Positions 33,324 through 43,749 of a stretch of DNA of 64,000 bases are shown one piece after another (positions within the stretch are counted from its first letter, which is position 1; every line of letters begins with the position of its first letter). Where the stretch lies: contig CM066995.1 in the NCBI GenBank assembly GCA_033977485.1, positions 46,373,736 through 46,437,735 of the forward strand, in the 5' to 3' direction. Made by a program: the position numbers and the translations under genes. The notes beneath the pieces are model-generated. The model searched no databases. It was not told the origin of the DNA and was given only the letters and a program-made list of their open reading frames with translations. Origin of the DNA: Hydrangea macrophylla. Taxonomy: Eukaryota; Streptophyta; Magnoliopsida; Cornales; Hydrangeaceae.

Positions 33324-34390
33324 AAAAAAAAAAAAAAGAGTTCACCACACTTGGCTCGGGTAGATATTCTATCTGTATCCCGGGCAAGTTTGACTCAGAA
33401 GATGAGGCAAGGCGGGCCAACCAGTCGGCCCTGGTGTTTTCTTCTCTGGGTATCTGCGTGATGGAAAAGCCCCAGAGCTTCTTAGAAACCGCTCGGACAA
33501 GGGCCAAGTAGGCTACCATGTTGTCTTCCCGCGCTTCGTACTTTTGGTTAACCTGATTGAACACGAGCTGGGAATTGTTGTATCCCTGGACCTGCTGTGC
33601 ACTCATAGAAGTGGCCAATTGTAATCCGACCAATAGGGCTTCGTATTCAGTCTCGTTGTTAGAGGCACAGAACCCAAACCTTAGCGCGTACTCGAGCTGG
33701 ATGCCGTCGGGGATAGTTAGGATGATTCCTGCCCCACTGCCTTGCTGATTGGATGAACCGTCCACGTGCAGTACCCAGGTAGGGATATCATAGTGTAACC
33801 CGGGCCGGCGGCTCAGACTCTTCAACCGGGTCTTCTGGATACGTAAACTCAACCAGAAAGTCTGGTACGGCTTGTCCCTAGATGGCCGTCCGGGGTCGGT
33901 AGACCACTTCAAATTCTTCCAACTCCAAGGCCCACTTGACAAGCCTCCCAAACGTGTCGGGGCGGCTGAGGATTCTACGGAAAGGTTGGTCTGTGAGGAC
34001 CACAATGGCATGGGCCTTAAAGTACGGACAGAGCCTCCGGGCCGAGGTGATGAGGGCGAACACCAGTTTTTCGATACGAGAGTATCTGCTCTCCGCGCCT
34101 TGTAACGCCCGGCTGGTATAGTACACTGGGAACTGTATCCTATGCTCTTCCCGAATCAGTGCCGAGCTAACCACTGATGGTGACACTGGCAAGTATAAAA
34201 ACAATTCTTCCCCCCGCACGGGTGTTGAGAGTAGAGGAGGGGACGCCAAGTACTTCTTGAGTTCCTGGAATGCCTTTTTGCACTCTTCTGACCACTGAAA
34301 CACCTTGCGGAGGATTTTAAAGAATGGCAGGCACCGGTCGGTAGCTCGGGAGACAAATCTGTTCAGTGCGGCCACCCGTCCGACTAGGCT
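33324..34390 (-). pseudogene. Tat-B RNase H region (two domains)
   Basis: Near the RT, LVGRVAALNRFVSRATDR ... FQWSEECKKAFQELKKYL and YYTSRALQGAESRYSRIEKL belong to the RT-linked RNase H. A frame change around 33880-34010 leads into a second domain: WVLHVDGSSNQQGSGAGIIL, ASNNETEYEALLVGLQLA, YNNSQLVFNQV and IPREENTRADWLARLASS. Tat elements characteristically carry both. At its left end the frame runs into the poly-A/T frameshift at 33320. Confidence 0.8.
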
Positions 34391-35242
34391 TTAAACCTCC
34401 TTCGTCAACTTGGGCGACCGCAGGTTGATGATGGCTTGGATCTTTTCAGGATTTGCCTCAATCCCCCGTCTGCTGACTAGATGGCCCAAAAATTTCCCGA
34501 ATGAGACGTCAACGGTGAATTTGGCTGGGTTCAACCTCATCTGGAATTTCCTCAAAATGCCTAAGGCCCCGGCTAGATGCTCTAGGTGGTCGGACTCAAC
34601 CCAGCTCTTGACCAGCAGATCATCCACGTACACTTCCATAGACTTCCCAATTAGGTCCTTGAACATGTGGTTGACCAGGCGTTGGTAGGTGGCCTCAGAA
34701 TTCTTAAGGCCGAATGGCATAACCTTGTAACAATACGTACCCTGGTCTGTGATGAATGCAGTCTTCTCTTTGTCCCCAGGGTACATGCTGATCTGGTTGT
34801 ACCCCGAGTAGGAATCCATAAACGAGAGGAGTGAGTGACCGGCCGTGGAGTCCACAAGGAGGTCTATCTTGGGCAGCGGATAGCAATCCTTGGGGCAGGC
34901 CTTGTTGAGGTTGGTGAAGTCCACACACATCCTCCACTTCTCGTTGCTTTTCTTGACCAGAAAAACATTAGCTAACCAGTCGGGATAGTGAACCTCTCGG
35001 ATGGACTTTGCCTTTAGGAGCTTTCCACCTCTTCGGATACTACTTTCTGTCTCTCGGGGGCCATGCCCCTTCTCTTCTGCTTTACCGGTCGACAATACGG
35101 GCTGACATTAAGACGATGGGACATTATCTGGGGGTCAATCCCGGGCATATCCTTATGACTCCAAGCGAAAACGTCCTGGTTTTGCCGCAAGAACTGGGTC
35201 AGTTTTTTCTTCAGGTCGGGTTCTAGTAGGGTACCAATGCTG
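34391..35242 (-). pseudogene. Tat-B reverse transcriptase
   Basis: On the minus strand 35242-35014 encodes the RT entry (KKKLTQFLRQNQDVFAWSHK, MPGIDPQIMSHRLNV). After a frameshift near 35014-35040, 34391-35010 holds WRMCVDFTNLNKACPKDCYP, MDSYSGYNQI, VMPFGLKNSEATYQRLVN and the catalytic MEVYVDDLLVKS near 34625. LGHLVSRRGIEANPEKI follows. The active-site Asp pair is intact. A stop (KEV-stop) ends the frame before RNase H. Confidence 0.85.
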
Positions 35243-35478
35243 ACCATGCGGTCTGGGTACTCGGGACTCAACATCACTCTTTCCAATTCTTCCACCGGAC
35301 CTATCGTGTCACTCTGGACCCGCGGGTCCATCTCCTGAACATTTAATGTTCAGGAGATGGACCATGCGGTCTGGGTACTCGGGACTCAACATCACTCTTT
35401 CCAATTCTTCCACCGGACCTATCGTGTCACTCTGGACCCGGGGGTCCATCTCCTGAACATTTAATGTTTCGGTGATAG
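35243..35478. repeat. 108-bp direct duplication with a 39-bp palindrome at the junction
   Basis: Bases 35243-35350 are repeated at 35361-35468 with a single visible mismatch. Between the copies lie ten bases that are the inverted complement of 35328-35337. The result is a near-perfect palindrome at 35325-35363, arms of 19 bases around one base. The 118-bp offset is not a multiple of three, so it shifts the Tat-B pol frame. Confidence 0.9.
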
Positions 35479-36333
35479 CCCCCTGGTGCAACGAGCTGAC
35501 GTAGCAACTTCGGGCGATAGTCTGATCTCTATGCAAGCTTTCGGGTCCCTGAGGTATTGGGAATTTAATCGTGAAGTTGTAAGTAGAGACGACCGCCCTA
35601 GCCTTGTTGAGGGTTGGCCTCCCAAGAATGACATTGTAGGCCGACGGGGCATCCATGATCACAAAATTTGTTAGCACGAAAGCTTGCTGAGGGTAGGTCG
35701 CCATGAGAACTGAGGGCTCGATTGTTCTGAGCAGTTGCATGCTGGAGCCATTAAATCCTACTAGGGGGTAGCAACCGGCCGGAGCCGATCCCTGGATATC
35801 CCGAGCTGATCAAATGCCGATGTGAACATGATGTCGGATGAGCTAACCATGTCCACCAGCACCCTCTTGACCATGTAGTTGGCTATAGAAAGCGTCACAA
35901 CTAGTGGGTCATCATGGGGGCAGTGGATATCTTTCACGTCGTCGGAGGAAAAAGCCAATATGTCGGTCAGCGGGGAGTCGGTGGATTGGACATGCCAGAC
36001 ATCTACTTGGGAAGCCCGAGCATGCCTCTTCCGTGCCGACTGTGAGTCCCCTCTACTTGACGTTCCTCCGGAGATCACATTAATTTGACCAAGAGGCTGT
36101 ATTTGACTAGGAGTTCGGGCCCCTTGTGCTGGCCGTCCATCTGCTGCGACGTACTCTGCAAGATGACCTTGCTCGATCAACTTTTCAATTGCTATCTTTA
36201 ACTTGAAGCAGTCCTCTGTGTTGTGGCCGTGGTCTCCGTTGAAGCGGCAAAACTTGTCCCGATTCCTCTTCCCGGGCGGGGCTTTAAGCTTTGCTGGCTG
36301 CTGAAGCAACCTCTGTGCCTCGGCCGCGACCAT
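35479..36333 (-). pseudogene. Tat-B gag end and protease
   Basis: The right part has a zinc-knuckle-like CRFNGDHGHNTEDC typical of Retand-type Gag. The protease follows with RVLVDMVSSSDIMFTSAFDQ; the usual D-T-G is D-M-V, so the flap-facing catalytic motif is lost. After a stop near 35761 comes VLTNFVIMDAPSAYNVILGR with the conserved ILGRP block. The protein would cut the polyprotein; this copy could not. Confidence 0.78.
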
Positions 36334-37715
36334 GACTTCTTGTATGGACTGGGAAAGGGGTATAAAAGCAATCGGGGGCTAACCCCGGACATCCTTCTGA
36401 TCCTGCTTCGGCTTCTTTCCCGAGCCCTTCTCAAATCCTTCATGCTTGCGCTTGGTCTTCGAGGATTCATCTCCCGCTTGGCCGACGTGCTTCGCTTTCA
36501 GGAACTCCTCAGTGTCTATGTACTTTCTAACCTCTCCGAGAGCTCCACCAGGGTTGTCGGTCGGTCGGTCATGATGAAATGACGTGGCAACCTTGGTGTG
36601 TTGAACTCCCGAACAGAAGGCCATAATTGCGGCCGTTTCATTTTGAGATTGCGAATCTGGAGCCTCTGCTGGTTGAAACACTCCACATACTCCCTTAGGG
36701 ACTCCCCCTTACGCTACTTGACGGTCAGCAGCTGAGTGTCAGGTTGTGACCGATCGAGCATCCCGACAAACTGGATGATGAACAGCTTGCTGAGGGCTTT
36801 GAAATCATCGACCGTCCGGGGCTTTAGAGCATGGAACTACTGTGCTGCTGGCACTTTGAGGGTACTGGGAAAGGCCAGGCACAGTAGCTCATCCACCATG
36901 GTGACCAGTGCCATCTGAGCCTTGTAGGTACAGATGTGGTCCACCAGACTCCCTGTGCCGTCATAAGAGCTGAGGTGAGGGGGTTTGAACTTCTGTAGGA
37001 TAGGGAACTGCGTCACCCGAGCGGTGTAGGGTGATTCCGTCTCTGTGTTGGTGAGGTCATGGATGGACTTGCTGCTCAACCTCTTAATTTGCTGTTGCAG
37101 TTCCTCGAACTGGGCCTTAACGTCATCCCGCCCGGTTCTCTTCTCTATATCCGAGCGGTAGGTCGGATCGAATGACGAGGCCTCTTTCTCAAAGCGCGTT
37201 GACCTTGGGGATAGAGCCCAGCTCCAGGTCTGAATAATCGTGTGCCTAAGGTCCTCCTGGCTCCGGGTCGGAGGGTCCTTGGCTGATTCCCTGGCCTTTC
37301 ATCCTGGCTCCTCCCCTGTGGCCGCACACCATCGGTTGATAATAGTTCTGGCATCCTCCACCCGGCGAGAATTGGGTCGAGCTTGCCTCTACGAGCACCT
37401 GGTTGCCTGGCTGCGCTCACCATCACCGAGGTGTTCCTAGTCTGGTGGGGACACTGGGACGGAACGGGCTTGCCTTCATGCCCGAGCGGGCTTTTGAACA
37501 GGGGCGCTTTTCTCGGGCTGATTTTCTGATGCAGGACGCTTCTCCTGCCGGGCCAAAAGTGCCTCCATTTGCTCCTACATTCGACGCTGGCCCTCCAAGA
37601 GTTGTACTAGCACTGTCGTTATCTGTTTTGTGGTCCTGGAGGCAGCCGATCGCCCGGGCTGTGAATCCTCCTGGCCGGGCTGAGTAGTGGCCTTCTTACT
37701 CCTTCTAGGCGGCAT
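36334..37715 (-). pseudogene. Tat-B gag
   Basis: The ATG at 37715 begins MPPRRSKKATTQPGQ, about 60 bases after the primer site. Middle sections have YTARVTQFPILQKFKPPHLS, SYDGTGSLVDHICTYKAQM and LVELSERLE-type text that match the Tat-C gag and the retrotransposon gag family. Stops and at least two frame changes (near 36680 and 36840) break it. The N-terminus is Gln/Arg-rich with a predicted coiled coil. Confidence 0.75.
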
Positions 37716-37755
37716 GTTGATCAGTCAGTATTTGTTTTCGAGAGGAAACAGTCAA

Positions 37756-37774
37756 TTCCCACAAACGGCGCCAA
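37756..37774 (-). other. Tat-B primer-binding site
   Basis: On the minus strand TTGGCGCCGTTTGTGGGAA follows the LTR end by two bases. The TGGCGCCGT core is the usual Tat/Retand primer site. The same site in Tat-C reads TTGGCGCCATCTGTGGGAA. Confidence 0.8.
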
Positions 37775-37776
37775 AC

Positions 37777-38387
37777 TGATGATGCCGAAAATTGGTAAGA
37801 AGGATTTTGATAAATAAAAAGACAAGAACAAGTTATATGTGGTTCGGCCCCGTTAACAAGGTGACCTACGTCCACGGTTGCGTCTTTGCGCGTTCACTAG
37901 CAGATCACCAGCGAGCCTGGTGAGCCAACAAAGAGGGACGACACTACCAGTAATACCGGCCGGGAATATGCATACAATGGTGAATTCTCTATTCTATGCT
38001 TGTTAGCTAGAGAGTTATTCGGATCCCTGTAGATAGGGTAGGTGGGCTCTTTTATAGGTGCAAGAGTCCACCCATACATTGTAAGCTAGTCAGATTAGGA
38101 AGCCTAATCTGATTACAATTGATTTGCATGATTTGGGGAGAGTTTCCTAAGCGGTTTAGGAAACAGCAACATTCCGTCTTGCAGTCTTGCAGCTGGTTTA
38201 GGAAACTGCTGGATAGGCCAAGTCCACGGGATGCCGCGACCTTTCATACCTGGCCAGTTGGCACAAACCGGGTAGTCCTGACGAACACCTCAGGATTGCT
38301 AGACGATTGGCGCCGTCACCGAAGTAACCAGCACCTCCCGGTGATGTGGCAGACTGACTTCATGGCTGGATAATCTTGGACATATCA
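37777..38387 (-). repeat. Tat-B 5' LTR (611 bp)
   Basis: The plus-strand ends are TGATGATGCC and GGACATATCA, giving TG/CA termini in either direction. It is related to the Tat-C LTRs and to the fragment at 57222-57740. No partner LTR remains on the left, so no target duplication can be confirmed. A T run of about 20 bases follows it at 38391. Confidence 0.75.
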
Positions 38388-38394
38388 TATGTTT

Positions 38395-39517
38395 TTTTTT
38401 TTTTTTTTGGTTTTTTTAAGTTCAGGTTTCTTCTCTGTAAATTTTGAAACTCTGTTACCGCTTTGATAAACTTTGCATCTGATGACCTAAATGACCTTTT
38501 AATGACCTAGGACTTAAACCATGTTTTAATAAAGATTAATTTGACTTAAATCCATAGGCTAGATGATCCAAATCAATGAATAATTTGTAGCTCATTCTTG
38601 TTCATGTCCATGCATTCATTCATGTATGTTGGTATTTATAATTAGGACTCATGTTTAGATAAAGTTGCATCTAATTGAATTTAGTTGTAAGTTCCTTGTG
38701 ATCATGTTGGGATTATATCATCTCTATATGGACATTACATTAGCTCCTAGTTGAGACTTGTATATCTACAGAGATGTTATGTTTCTAAGTAGTTAAAAAG
38801 AATTCATGATTATGTCAATTTTTTCTATGACTTGATAGGTTTAAGCTAAAAGTGTAGGTATGTTAGTAAGGATTCATTATTATATCTTGTTTAAAGCATA
38901 TGGACTAACCATTGTTTTGTAGCGCTACTAAGGTATGATCTCTTAACCCTTCTCTAGTTTATTTATTGATTTTATTTTATTGATTTTCGACTCCCTATGC
39001 GACACCTTAGACTAGGTTTTGCCTTATGTGTATATATGTGTTAGAGACCTTGTCTTATGCTTTTATTTTGTATATATTGCACGTTTCTAAATCACAGCTG
39101 AATCTCGGGTAAGTTTTCTCGCTCCCTATTTGCATATCATCTTGCTTGCTATTTGAATTATGTGATTTTAAATCTTATTTTATCATTAGCAATCTTACAC
39201 CCTTTTGGACATACTTCTGTAATGTATATTTATACATAAGTATTAGTTGAGGGCATACTTATATTAATAATTTGATTAAAAAGGATGGTGAGTAGAGGCC
39301 TATCACGAGATAGGATGAGATGGGGTATTTTAGTCCACCGGGCTCCTTCCCCTCTCATTCCATAATCTTCGGACCTAGAAATCTCTAGTTTTCAAAAGAT
39401 CAGTTTTTCTTTTAAAACGGTTTCTTTATTTTTCTTTAAAAAATTAAGTGGTGACTTGTATTTGAATTTTGAATTTGAAAAAGTCTTAAAAAGCGTGGTT
39501 AAACTGCGTTATCCATA
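38395..39517 (+). repeat. 3' LTR of Tat-A, second part
   Basis: The sequence continues the alignment to the solo LTR that stopped at 14750: GATGACCTAAATGACC, TTTTGTAGCGCTACTAAGG, AGTTGAGGGCATAC, and AAATTAAGTGGTGACT near the end. It terminates at about 39517 (ATCCATA, where the solo LTR has ATCCACA). The two halves identify 14751-38394 as inserted DNA. Confidence 0.78.
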
Positions 39518-39861
39518 GACCCTTCCTCGTCGATTCCTTGCAGTCCTCGTTCCGTCGACCATAACATCAACCTATATGATTGTCTCAACATTACTCGCTA
39601 GTCTTCAAAACAAGAGATGATGAATACAAGATAAGAGAATCATCACCTAAAATAATAAGCTTAAAAATATCTAATAGGGATGAACACTTAGAAATGATAA
39701 CAAGCAGAAGCATGCTGCTGATATATAATCAAAAACATTTACAGTATGGTATGGAAAAGTTATTTACATTACATCTACATAAATACCGCTACCATCAAAA
39801 TTATATATAGTATGTCCACAAAAGAAGGTGGGCTACATGGCCTGATCAGTAGAAACAAAAA
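39518..39861. other. Unassigned sequence to the right of Tat-A
   Basis: No homology to the elements in the window is apparent. It may be the target DNA of Tat-A and the 3' flank of the acidic minus-strand gene that follows. Confidence 0.35.
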
Positions 39862-40982
39862 GAGATTCTAGATCCTAGGGATCTGGTCCCAGAAGTCCTC
39901 CATGTCTGATTCAAACGGAGGCAGCTCATCGGCTGGAACATCAATCTCCTCTGGTGGCACCCAGTCAGGCCATAAGTCAAACTCATCAACCATCTCAAAA
40001 ATTGGGTCATCCTCAGGCTGAACGTTTGGTATCTATCTGTCTGTGGGTAACTAACCTCCATCAACAACCTATTGTGGCAAAACTGGTCCTGCAGCAAAGC
40101 TCTGAGGCTCCTGTACCAACTTGATCTCCTCATCGACTTCATCCTCCATAAGCATCCCTCTCACCCTTGATCCTCATCCTCGTCCTCGTCGAGATCCTCC
40201 TCCGGCTCTCCCTTCATATCATCGTCGTGAACCCCCTTCTGCTCATCCTCATGATTGACCTCCTCGTGCTCAACCTCATGCTCATCTCCCTCAAGCTCAC
40301 CCTCTGGGCCATTGTCGTGATCCACCTTATCGCCCGTAGGCTCATCCTCTCCATCTCCATCATCATTACCCTCGTCCTCCATGTCCTTTCCATCCTTACC
40401 ATCCTCGTCTCTATCCCCCTCGACCTCTATAGGGTCATCATCCTCGTCTACCTGATCATCCTCCTCTGGCTCCATCTCTGACTCCTCGGGGTCCTCGTCG
40501 TCATCGTCGTCCACTAGATCTACAACATCCTCCTCGACTGGAGCAACTGGTGATGCAATGGGAACCTCCTACAAGGAAACTGGTATATCTGGCTGAATCT
40601 GGATCTCTGGCTTTGACTCAACTACTGGAGTTGGTACTAGTATGGGCATTAAAACTGGAGGCCAAGGCACTGAAGGTGCCTGTGTAGGATCGGCTAAGAT
40701 AGCCTACAGCTTGGCAGTGTGAAAGTCCTTGTCGTTGAATATCATTCATCACATCTTATAAATAAGCTCTATAGTATAGGCACAATGGTTAGCCCCTATA
40801 CGAATCCTATCCGGGTGCAACAGTCCCTCGGCATGCATACGATGCCATAAATACTCCTCCAACCACTCCTGGGCTTTCATCCAGATACATTGACGATAAA
40901 ACATGAAATCAGCGGCCTCTACTCTGTCAGTGTAAATTGTAAATCCTCCTAGCTTGTCCTCAACATGCATCGACTCCATGAT
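39862..40982 (-). pseudogene. Unrecognised acidic gene, at least one exon
   Basis: An acceptor (CTTTTTAG) precedes an exon starting MESMHVEDKLGGFTIYTDRV. It continues RQCIWMKAQEWLEEYLWHRM, RIRIGANHCAYTIELIYKM and, after two stops, FNDKDFHTAKL, a Pro/Val/Glu-rich section, about 120 residues dominated by Asp and Glu, and after a frameshift near 40150 the end FEMVDEFDLWPDWVPPEEID ... MEDFWDQIPRI. Reading resumes in frame after each stop, so it was once one protein of about 370 residues. I do not know the family. Acidic and Pro-rich tails suggest a nuclear protein. An extra gene of an LTR element is possible; a decayed host gene is the alternative. Confidence 0.5.
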
Positions 40983-41303
40983 CTAAAAAGAAAACTATCT
41001 TAAGTTAGTACTAGTTGCAAGGTATCTAAGGCTCATAATGTGTGGGTCAATCATTGAGCACGACTAAACCTAGTGCTTTGGTATAAAAAAAATCCCTGTC
41101 ATGCCTCGGCGTAGCATAGTAGGGAAACATTTAAAACATTTCCACCTTTGGACCTATGGATACGTGACAAGTTTAAAGATCACATAATTGTCCATAATGA
41201 AGAAGAACCTAAATTAGAGTAATAAATAGCAAGCAGAAGCAATAATAATAAGCATGGTAGTTCTAGTCATATATAATATTAAACATCATAGTCTTAGAAC
41301 GTA

Positions 41304-41556
41304 CTCCCTCTATCCCATATGTTGAGTCCTATATTCCATTTTGGGATGTCCCAAAATTAGTGTCCACTTTCCTAAATTAAGATACAATTTTTACTTACTT
41401 TCCAAAAACTATCCTTCCTTGAAATCTACACCAAGACAAAATTTAAAAAGTTATTGTAATGATTAGGGGCAATTGTGAAAAGTAGGTGTAGATTATTTTT
41501 GTCCCCTTAATAAGTTGAGTTCCCAAAGGTGGACTCAAAAAATGGGACGAAGGGGG
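41304..41556. mobile_element. Stowaway-like MITE (253 bp)
   Basis: The ends CTCCCTCTATCCCAT and ATGGGACGAAGGGGG are terminal inverted repeats of Stowaway type, flanked by TA on both sides (41302-41303, 41557-41558). It is about 90% similar by eye to the copy at 60557-60808. Non-autonomous; no coding content. Confidence 0.88.
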
Positions 41557-41673
41557 TAATTATTACAATCTCACAAAAGAAAAATAAAAGAGAATAATAA
41601 CATCCTGGGCTAAAGCCCTACAACATAATAATAAGTTCGGCATCTAGTGCCCTAACTACTAACAAAAGATAGA

Positions 41674-41732
41674 TACCTCCTAATCTTTAGCTCTCGCCAG
41701 TTAGCTCGCAAATTTGTACCCTTACTCGACAT
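41674..41732 (-). other. Possible first exon of the acidic gene
   Basis: The minus strand from 41732 reads MSSKGTNLRANWRELKIR and meets a donor-like AG-GTATCT. If joined to the exon at 40982 the intron would contain the Stowaway element. No other support. Confidence 0.2.
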
Positions 41733-42788
41733 GTTCTTCTTCTAGATAATCTGTCTCTACAAGATCTGGATGTTTGATTGCCCAGGACATGAAAGTCGTC
41801 AGCATTACTGCATGTTGAGGGAGTAAACTTACTACACTGAACAAGCTTAGAAAATAGCTATCAGTCCATTAGAAAAGTGAGATGTTCTATTTCATTATCC
41901 TTTTTAAGATCATTATTGTTATAGTCTCGCATAATCTCAATCTCGACATAACTTATGGATTAGAAGTTGTTATTGACAATACTCGGATTGAAAACACATC
42001 TGACATCGATTGATCGATCACTTGGACGATCAGTCCAATCTTTACAACTCGGCTCTTTGGATCACCAATCCAATCTTTGGACCATAGGCCCAATCTCTTA
42101 CCGACTCGACTCTTTCATGCATTCGGCATGAATGTTGTTGGCCTAGAATACTGCTACTTTTTTATCATGGGTTACCATCTTGTCATCTTGCCCCAACTTG
42201 TCACTTGCATGACATCTGCCTGACTACCTCATTACTTGGTAATCCCAATCTTATTCCATTCAGCCTTGGTTAACCCATCAACTTGCCCTAATTAGCCACT
42301 TGTTTGACACCAGCCCTTCTGTTATTAACCATCTCAACAACTGACCCAAGACTTTTTACTCTTTCTCGAATTGACCAAGAAAATGAACGAAACATAAGAG
42401 ACTAGACCGACAGATACCATTGTCTTGTTATCAGAGTTATCGCAGCTTACGCATCGCTAACTAACATGCATCATACATGTCGTTAAAACACATTATTCTC
42501 AAAGTCATGTACTTAAGTACGTCACATTACTATTCTTGAAGTTCTCGTATGTTGTCCGCATATGTTCTACCGATTAATCGTATCATCATGATAAGAAAGC
42601 ATTTTTATCTTTTCCTTATAAAGTGGTACATTACTAAAGTGCTACTCTAATAACATAAGCTATAACTTTTAATAAGCATATGCAAGCATCTAAGAGAAGT
42701 GCAACTCAAGGTACAAGAATTATAACTCATAGCATAACCAAACTTAGCCTAGCTGATCTTATATATACATACAACAAACTATTCTTAC
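41733..42788. other. Unassigned 1.05-kb region
   Basis: No coding frame, LTR or repeat is recognised. One ATCGATTGATCGATC motif occurs near 42008 but without the clustering seen in the LTRs. The homology to Athila-2 stops at about 42789. Confidence 0.4.
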
Positions 42789-43620
42789 CGGAGTCCAACC
42801 TCGACAATTCACAATTCCAGAAGGATCTGAAACATCCAAAGAATTGAAAGCGCAAGCAAGAGGTGATCTTGGTGATCCTGACGGCATTATAGATAAAGGA
42901 GTGTAACTCCTTAGCTGTTCTTTCTGTTGTGGCGGAGTACCAGGAGACCCTATGGGAGGTCCATAAAATAGTAAGTACTGAAGGAACACTGATAGAACGT
43001 TGTGGTTCATAGTGATGATCCTGGATAAGGAAAAATCGAAGAAAACAAAAGGAAAAATAAGACAAAGAAAACAAGAAATAGAAGCAAATAAAACAAATGA
43101 GAGAAAGTGAGATAAAACAAAGGAGAAAATGACATTGTCCTAACCTCACTATTGGCGAGAATATCTAGCGTACACTAGCTGGTAATGGACATTGAAGCCT
43201 GAATAGCAAGTAACTTAGGTACACATAGAGGTATGGGACCAGCTCAAGAATGAAGAAGTCATCGATAAATGTGAAAACAGCATTGTGGCGTTCAGGCACA
43301 ACATCTTGTAAGTCATTCTTGTCCTAAGGTTCCCACATCGAGTCATTCTCCCACTGCTATAGGAGTGCATCATCAACTTCACCCACAAAGAAACTTTTCT
43401 CTTCCCCTTCTTCTTCAGGGAGATCCATTTTTGCAAAAGGATTGATGTCGAGGAAAGTTGGTGGGTACGGGATATAGCCATAAGATATGTCGATGATAAC
43501 ATTCGCATGCGGTCCTTCATATGGTGAAAGGTAGAATGTGACCTCTTCAGCTATCCATGGGGGGTTTTGATATTCAAAATTGGCCTAAGAGCCTATTGAA
43601 TGGACATCATCATCTCTCAT
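42789..43620 (-). pseudogene. Athila-2 copy of the small spliced frame
   Basis: Exon 1 (43620-43145) starts MRDDDVHSIGS and keeps YPPTFLDINPFAKMDLPEEE, LQDVVPERHNAVFTF and LLFRLQCPLPAS. The intron (43144-43021) is U-rich GT-AG. Exon 2 from 43020 reads MNHNVLSVFLQYLLFYG, GTPPQQKEQLRSYTPLSI. Both splice positions and phases coincide with those in Athila-1. Four or more stops show it is dead. It is cut at the left end of the element. Confidence 0.6.
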
Positions 43621-43749
43621 TTTGGAACCTACAGTTGAGTAATATGAGGAATAGCAGATTAAGAACAGTATCACATTCAGGAAGAAGAACAAAAAGCAAA
43701 AAAAAAAGCAGAAAAGAAACAAAATGCAAGAACTGAAAAGTTTACAACA

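Larger units (their letters stand above)
14751..38387 (-). mobile_element. Tat-B: Retand-like Tat element, minus strand, interrupted by Athila-1
   Basis: Reading right to left: 5' LTR (38387-37777), primer site, gag from 37715, protease, RT, RNase H, integrase to 32530, then after the Athila insertion the integrase tail to 17544, a repeat-bearing 3' region and an antisense extra gene (plus strand, 14756-16480). The 3' LTR and the 5' end of the extra gene are missing at the left junction. The element is nested in the Tat-A LTR. It carries many stops and frameshifts, fewer than Tat-A. Confidence 0.82.

Noticed and set aside
40167..40481. Plus-strand frame that looks like a multi-pass membrane protein
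   Set aside because: It is the complement of the Asp/Glu-rich stretch of the acidic minus-strand gene; GA-rich codons read backwards give Leu/Ile/Val.
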